The notes under the pieces: model-generated
Seen by the model: the letters and a program-made list of their open reading frames with translations, nothing else
What the model was told of the DNA's origin: nothing
Databases searched by the model: none
From: Mesodorylaimus sp. YZB2_4
Lineage: Eukaryota > Nematoda > Enoplea > Dorylaimida > Dorylaimidae
NCBI GenBank assembly: GCA_030248295.1
Contig: JASANH010000542.1
Coordinates: 186,001-250,000, forward strand
Length of the DNA: 64,000 nucleotides
Direction: 5' to 3'
Translations under genes and position numbers: made by a program
Shown: positions 60,866-64,000 of the stretch, piece after piece
Numbering within the stretch: position 1 is the stretch's first letter
Layout of the letters: every line of letters begins with the position of its first letter

Positions 60866-63083
60866 TATATGCTCGTAGAGCTTACAGATTCGAATATTTG
60901 TGTTCATTTTTTTGATCCGTTGAAACAAAATGGAGTTTCTCGCTGATTAAAATTGCTAAATAATATCCTTTGGACTGTCCTGGACCTGCCCTGGTATGTC
61001 GAACTGGTTCGTGCCCAGCCTTTCATGCTCTGCGTCCTTACTGCATGTACGCCAGCAGTTCGAGTTCGACTCGGGAGGGGGTGAGGCAAATATGATGTAC
61101 CCTTGCCGATATGCACATGCCCTTAGACTGTTCTGATGGTATACACCTGAGAGGCTATAAGCAGCAGTCCCTTTCGAGCACTATGAGATCAGAGGGGACT
61201 GAATGACGCACGCGTAACCAACAGCCGTGGCGGTTGGGAGTAATCGATACGCTCCCCCGGCTGGGACTTCAACCTCTCGGCTCGATGCTTCTAAGGCAGG
61301 CCAGGGCAGTCGCGAGACTTGCCTATCTGCAGTAGGATTTTTTTGCCCGGAGACTTTGATCTCGACTATCTCCCGCCGCCTGGGTGCGCTTGCCAAACGA
61401 AAACCGACTGTTCTCGCCATCGCTGGCTGAGAGTGCAACAAGATCTACAGAAGATCTGTGGAAGGGAATGTCGTCAAAGGCGTGGCTGCGAAAACTCGTG
61501 GTGCTGGTACAAGTTCCTGCTGGAGGAATGCTGTCCGAAAGACTTGAAGGAGGTGTTGCAATTTAAGAGCGATTGCTCAATCAAGGGTCTGGAAACATAG
61601 CGAAGAGCAGTTGGGGGTTTTTTGTTCACATGTGCGTCGCATCGATGTCCTACAAAAGTCAAGTTTACTCAGAGGTTATCCAAAATGAAACATTTTAAAA
61701 GCGTGATTCTGTGATTTTTTAATCATTCGGTCTGGTTCGTCATTAGAGCGGAATACACATTCAATACAAAAGAAGAGCAACCCAGAAAACAGCTGCAAAC
61801 TTGAATGATTTTCAGGGTAACGGAACAGCAGGAAGAATTTTTTTCTGGACCATCGAATAGAGCACTTAAAACTGGTCCGATGGCATCCTTTTGTACATCA
61901 CATGTTTCTTGTTTGTCCCAGCTCACACGCTTCAAAACAAAAAATTAAAATTTTCTGGCGGGAAATAAGTAGAACAACTTTCCTTAAAACACTTAATAAA
62001 ACTCAATAGGTAGCGATGAAGCACAAATTTGAAAAGCAATGCGGCCACTGAGACTAGTATCTTGTGATCACGCAGTTGCCTCTGGACTTCATGGAGTCGA
62101 TCAATCTATCGATAAAAGAACCTGGTATTTTTGCAGAAAATTTTTTTAACTTGGCTACCATAAAGTAACGAAGATCGAATGCAAATTGGTTCATAACGAT
62201 GGATGTCTTCCCACTTGCTTTCAATCTGACTCAAGTCAAGATTGGGCGGGTCGATCATGTTTGGTGACTTTTCATGTTTTAATTGATCACAAAACAGGCT
62301 CAAAATGTGTTTTTGATACGGTTGGTAAGAATACTTCATTTTGATGCGTAAGCGTGTACGCAAATTCTCTTGAATGCCTATGCGTAATGCGTAATACGCA
62401 AATTGCGTACAAATTCCAGTATTGCATATTTTCCCTACTTTAGCTGATTATATATCTAGTCAAAATTGCAACTGTATGTCAATAACTGAAATATTAGCCA
62501 CTTCAACAGTGCTACAGACATTCAAGATCGCGAATTCTCGCTGCCGCTTATGATCAGCTTGAAAAACGTCTTCGGGGGATTTCTTGCATGGCTAGTCCCA
62601 ACTCACTCAAAAGGTCTGTACGGCAAGTGCACAAAGTGGGCAGTGGCTCGGCTCGGCATGCCTGCACCCGCCCGCACCCATGACGTGCTTAAGAATGGTC
62701 AAAATGCCAACAGATCAATCGAGAAGTTGAACTGGAGGTGATTCTACAAAACGGCCATTGCCATCCTGCTGTGTTCTTCGAGGACTGATTTACAAGCTCT
62801 CGGAAAAAAAAAACAGGAATCATATCTTGCTGTTTAATTAGCCGCTTGAGCCAAGTAAAAAATTAAAAGAAATTTTTTACCACAAGCCAAATTAGCAGGT
62901 GGAAGAATTCGAACTTGTAATTTATACATCTTTTCCTTACTGGTCGCAAAAAATCCAGTATTTGACTAGCGTTTTAGTTCGGCAGCTGTTGCCTCTAAAT
63001 TCGGGAAAAAATTTAAAAAGTATTAGCCAAAGAATCTTTCATGCAAGTCAATATTTGTCTGACTTTGTCAAAGTGTCATCTTC
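60866..63083. other. 3' end of the window, otherwise no gene recognised
   Basis: Apart from the Cys-rich frame at 61319-61600, I see no gene. TGCGTAATGCGTAATACGCA-like short iterations occur near 62385-62410. Confidence 0.45.
61319..61600 (+). CDS. Possible exon of an unrecognised cysteine-rich secreted protein
   Basis: The frame ending at the stop 61598-61600 contains 10 cysteines in about 65 residues: GCACQTKTDC, then ICGRECRQRRGCENSWCWYK, then LEECCPKD and a final DC. The spacing is C-x-C-x5-C-x14-C-x3-C-x4-C-x4-C-x7-CC-x13-C. Density and spacing are unlike random sequence. No signal peptide is in this exon; a candidate acceptor (CTATCTGCAG) lies just upstream at about 61333. I cannot find the 5' exon and do not recognise the fold. 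Confidence 0.4.
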   Translation: MPICSRIFLPGDFDLDYLPPPGCACQTKTDCSRHRWLRVQQDLQKICGRECRQRRGCENSWCWYKFLLEECCPKDLKEVLQFKSDCSIKGLET

Positions 63084-63337
63084 TCACAATTTTTAAAACT
63101 TTGTAGGTATCCTTATTTTGGTATAGTAAACCTGGCGCCATCAGAATTTATGACTAAATGCAAAATAGAGAGTACAGCCATCAGGAGTTGGATACTTGCT
63201 GCGACAGAATCCTCAAATAAGTGAATCCGTCAATTTTCACCTTACAGTGTGCCCACGGTTTCCCAATGTTTTTGATCCATAATGGTCAAAAATTGACAAA
63301 AGACTTACACGTGGTAGGATAACCCACGAAGCTTTAG
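63084..63337. repeat. Dispersed repeat family A, copy 2
   Basis: Collinear with 655-906 in the same orientation. It starts at CACAATTTTTAAAACTTTGTA and ends at CACGAAGCT. Confidence 0.8.
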
Positions 63338-63344
63338 GGATCGC

Positions 63345-63489
63345 TTTGAGGCTGGAACCCTAAACCAGCCACCCCGGAGGGCTCAGCTTTAGTGACGCTG
63401 CTCAGTGCAAATGTGCCACGCCCACCAGGATTCGATCCCGCAAACTTCCGCTTGCGATCCCGATGTCGTACCACTGAGCTATCAGGGCC
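63345..63489 (-). mobile_element. tRNA-derived SINE or tRNA pseudogene, head type 3
   Basis: The minus strand begins GGCCCTGATAGCTCAGTGGT with a good A box (TAGCTCAGTGGTA). A B box (GGATCGAATCC) follows about 40 nt later and a non-tRNA tail after that. The acceptor ends do not pair into a normal tRNA, so a SINE head is more likely than a tRNA gene. It is directly next to repeat A. Confidence 0.6.
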
Positions 63490-64000
63490 ACGACAAGAGA
63501 AAATCTAGCAGCTCACTCAAACTTGGTCGAGTGTAAAGTGCAGCTCCTCCTTGCCTGAAGGAAGATCATCCCCCTTGCTCTCACCACACAATGCTTTACA
63601 CGCTGACCAAGGCTGCGTGTTGTCGCACGTGTGGCCTGACCAACCGAAATAACCAACTAGGCCGAAACTTGGATTTCCAGTGTTGAAAGAGTATTGGCGG
63701 AGGAACGCTGGATTGCTGTCACGAGCTTCACGGATTTTGTTTGACCAATCGGTATTGTAGATTGAGTCAAGACCCGCTTTTTATCGTCCAACCCTAATCT
63801 CCAATCACCTGCTATGATTTTGGAAAACGAGTCTACTTCGCCGATATTTCGAGGAAATTAGCCGAGTTGTGTTCTACCACTCGCCAGAATCGCAATGTTC
63901 TTCATGTATGCTGAGATTTCTATTATTTCTATTTTACTCTTGCCGAAGCGCATAAATGCGCACTCAAAACAGCAAGTACAATCAGCTTGTAGCTCTATGC
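63490..64000. other. Window end, no feature recognised
   Basis: No coding region, RNA gene or repeat that I can support. Confidence 0.4.

Overview
The window is nuclear DNA of an invertebrate animal. Genes are split by GT-AG introns, many only 49-65 bp long. A complete eukaryotic tRNA gene is present, the recognisable proteins are animal-type (lysosomal beta-glucuronidase, Asteroid/ASTE1, leishmanolysin-like M8 peptidases, a peptide-hormone-like precursor), and much of the rest is remains of mobile elements (non-LTR retrotransposon, Tc1/mariner, MULE, tRNA-derived SINEs, foldback/MITE elements). The phylum cannot be fixed from the sequence alone.

Layout. 1-1.7 kb: a decayed reverse transcriptase and repeats. 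1.7-5.1 kb (minus): a complete 13-exon beta-glucuronidase gene with a tRNA-Pro gene inside intron 3. 8.3-9.2 kb and 15.2-16.05 kb (minus): two copies of an unrecognised secreted 13-cysteine protein, within a direct segmental duplication of about 1.6 kb. 17.3-21.25 kb (minus): a three-exon gene for a protein with about 16 membrane segments, laid out as four consecutive four-pass modules. 25 kb (plus): a small precursor with a signal peptide followed directly by a short peptide ending Gly-Lys-Arg. 26-30 kb: repeats, including a 23-bp minisatellite.

30.4-60.9 kb (plus): a tandem array of three four-exon leishmanolysin-like (M8) metallopeptidase genes, here LM1, LM2 and LM3. Their exon sizes and intron phases match almost exactly. 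Introns differ greatly in length because of insertions, and intron 2 of LM2 (6.1 kb) holds a complete intronless Asteroid/ASTE1-like nuclease gene on the opposite strand, plus a 94-bp-arm palindrome and a dead mariner element. LM1 keeps the Met-turn methionine of the metzincin fold; LM2 and LM3 have leucine there. LM1 and LM2 are near-identical in their third exon but much more diverged in the first, which points to gene conversion or strongly uneven selection.

Beta-glucuronidase (lysosomal), the secreted Cys-rich pair, the M8 peptidases (secreted or surface-anchored) and the peptide precursor all enter the secretory pathway, but nothing shows that they act in one pathway. The most notable items are the M8 array with its Met-turn change and exon mosaicism, the fourfold four-pass membrane protein, the unrecognised Cys-rich pair, the peptide precursor, and the foldback elements lying just inside introns of the array.
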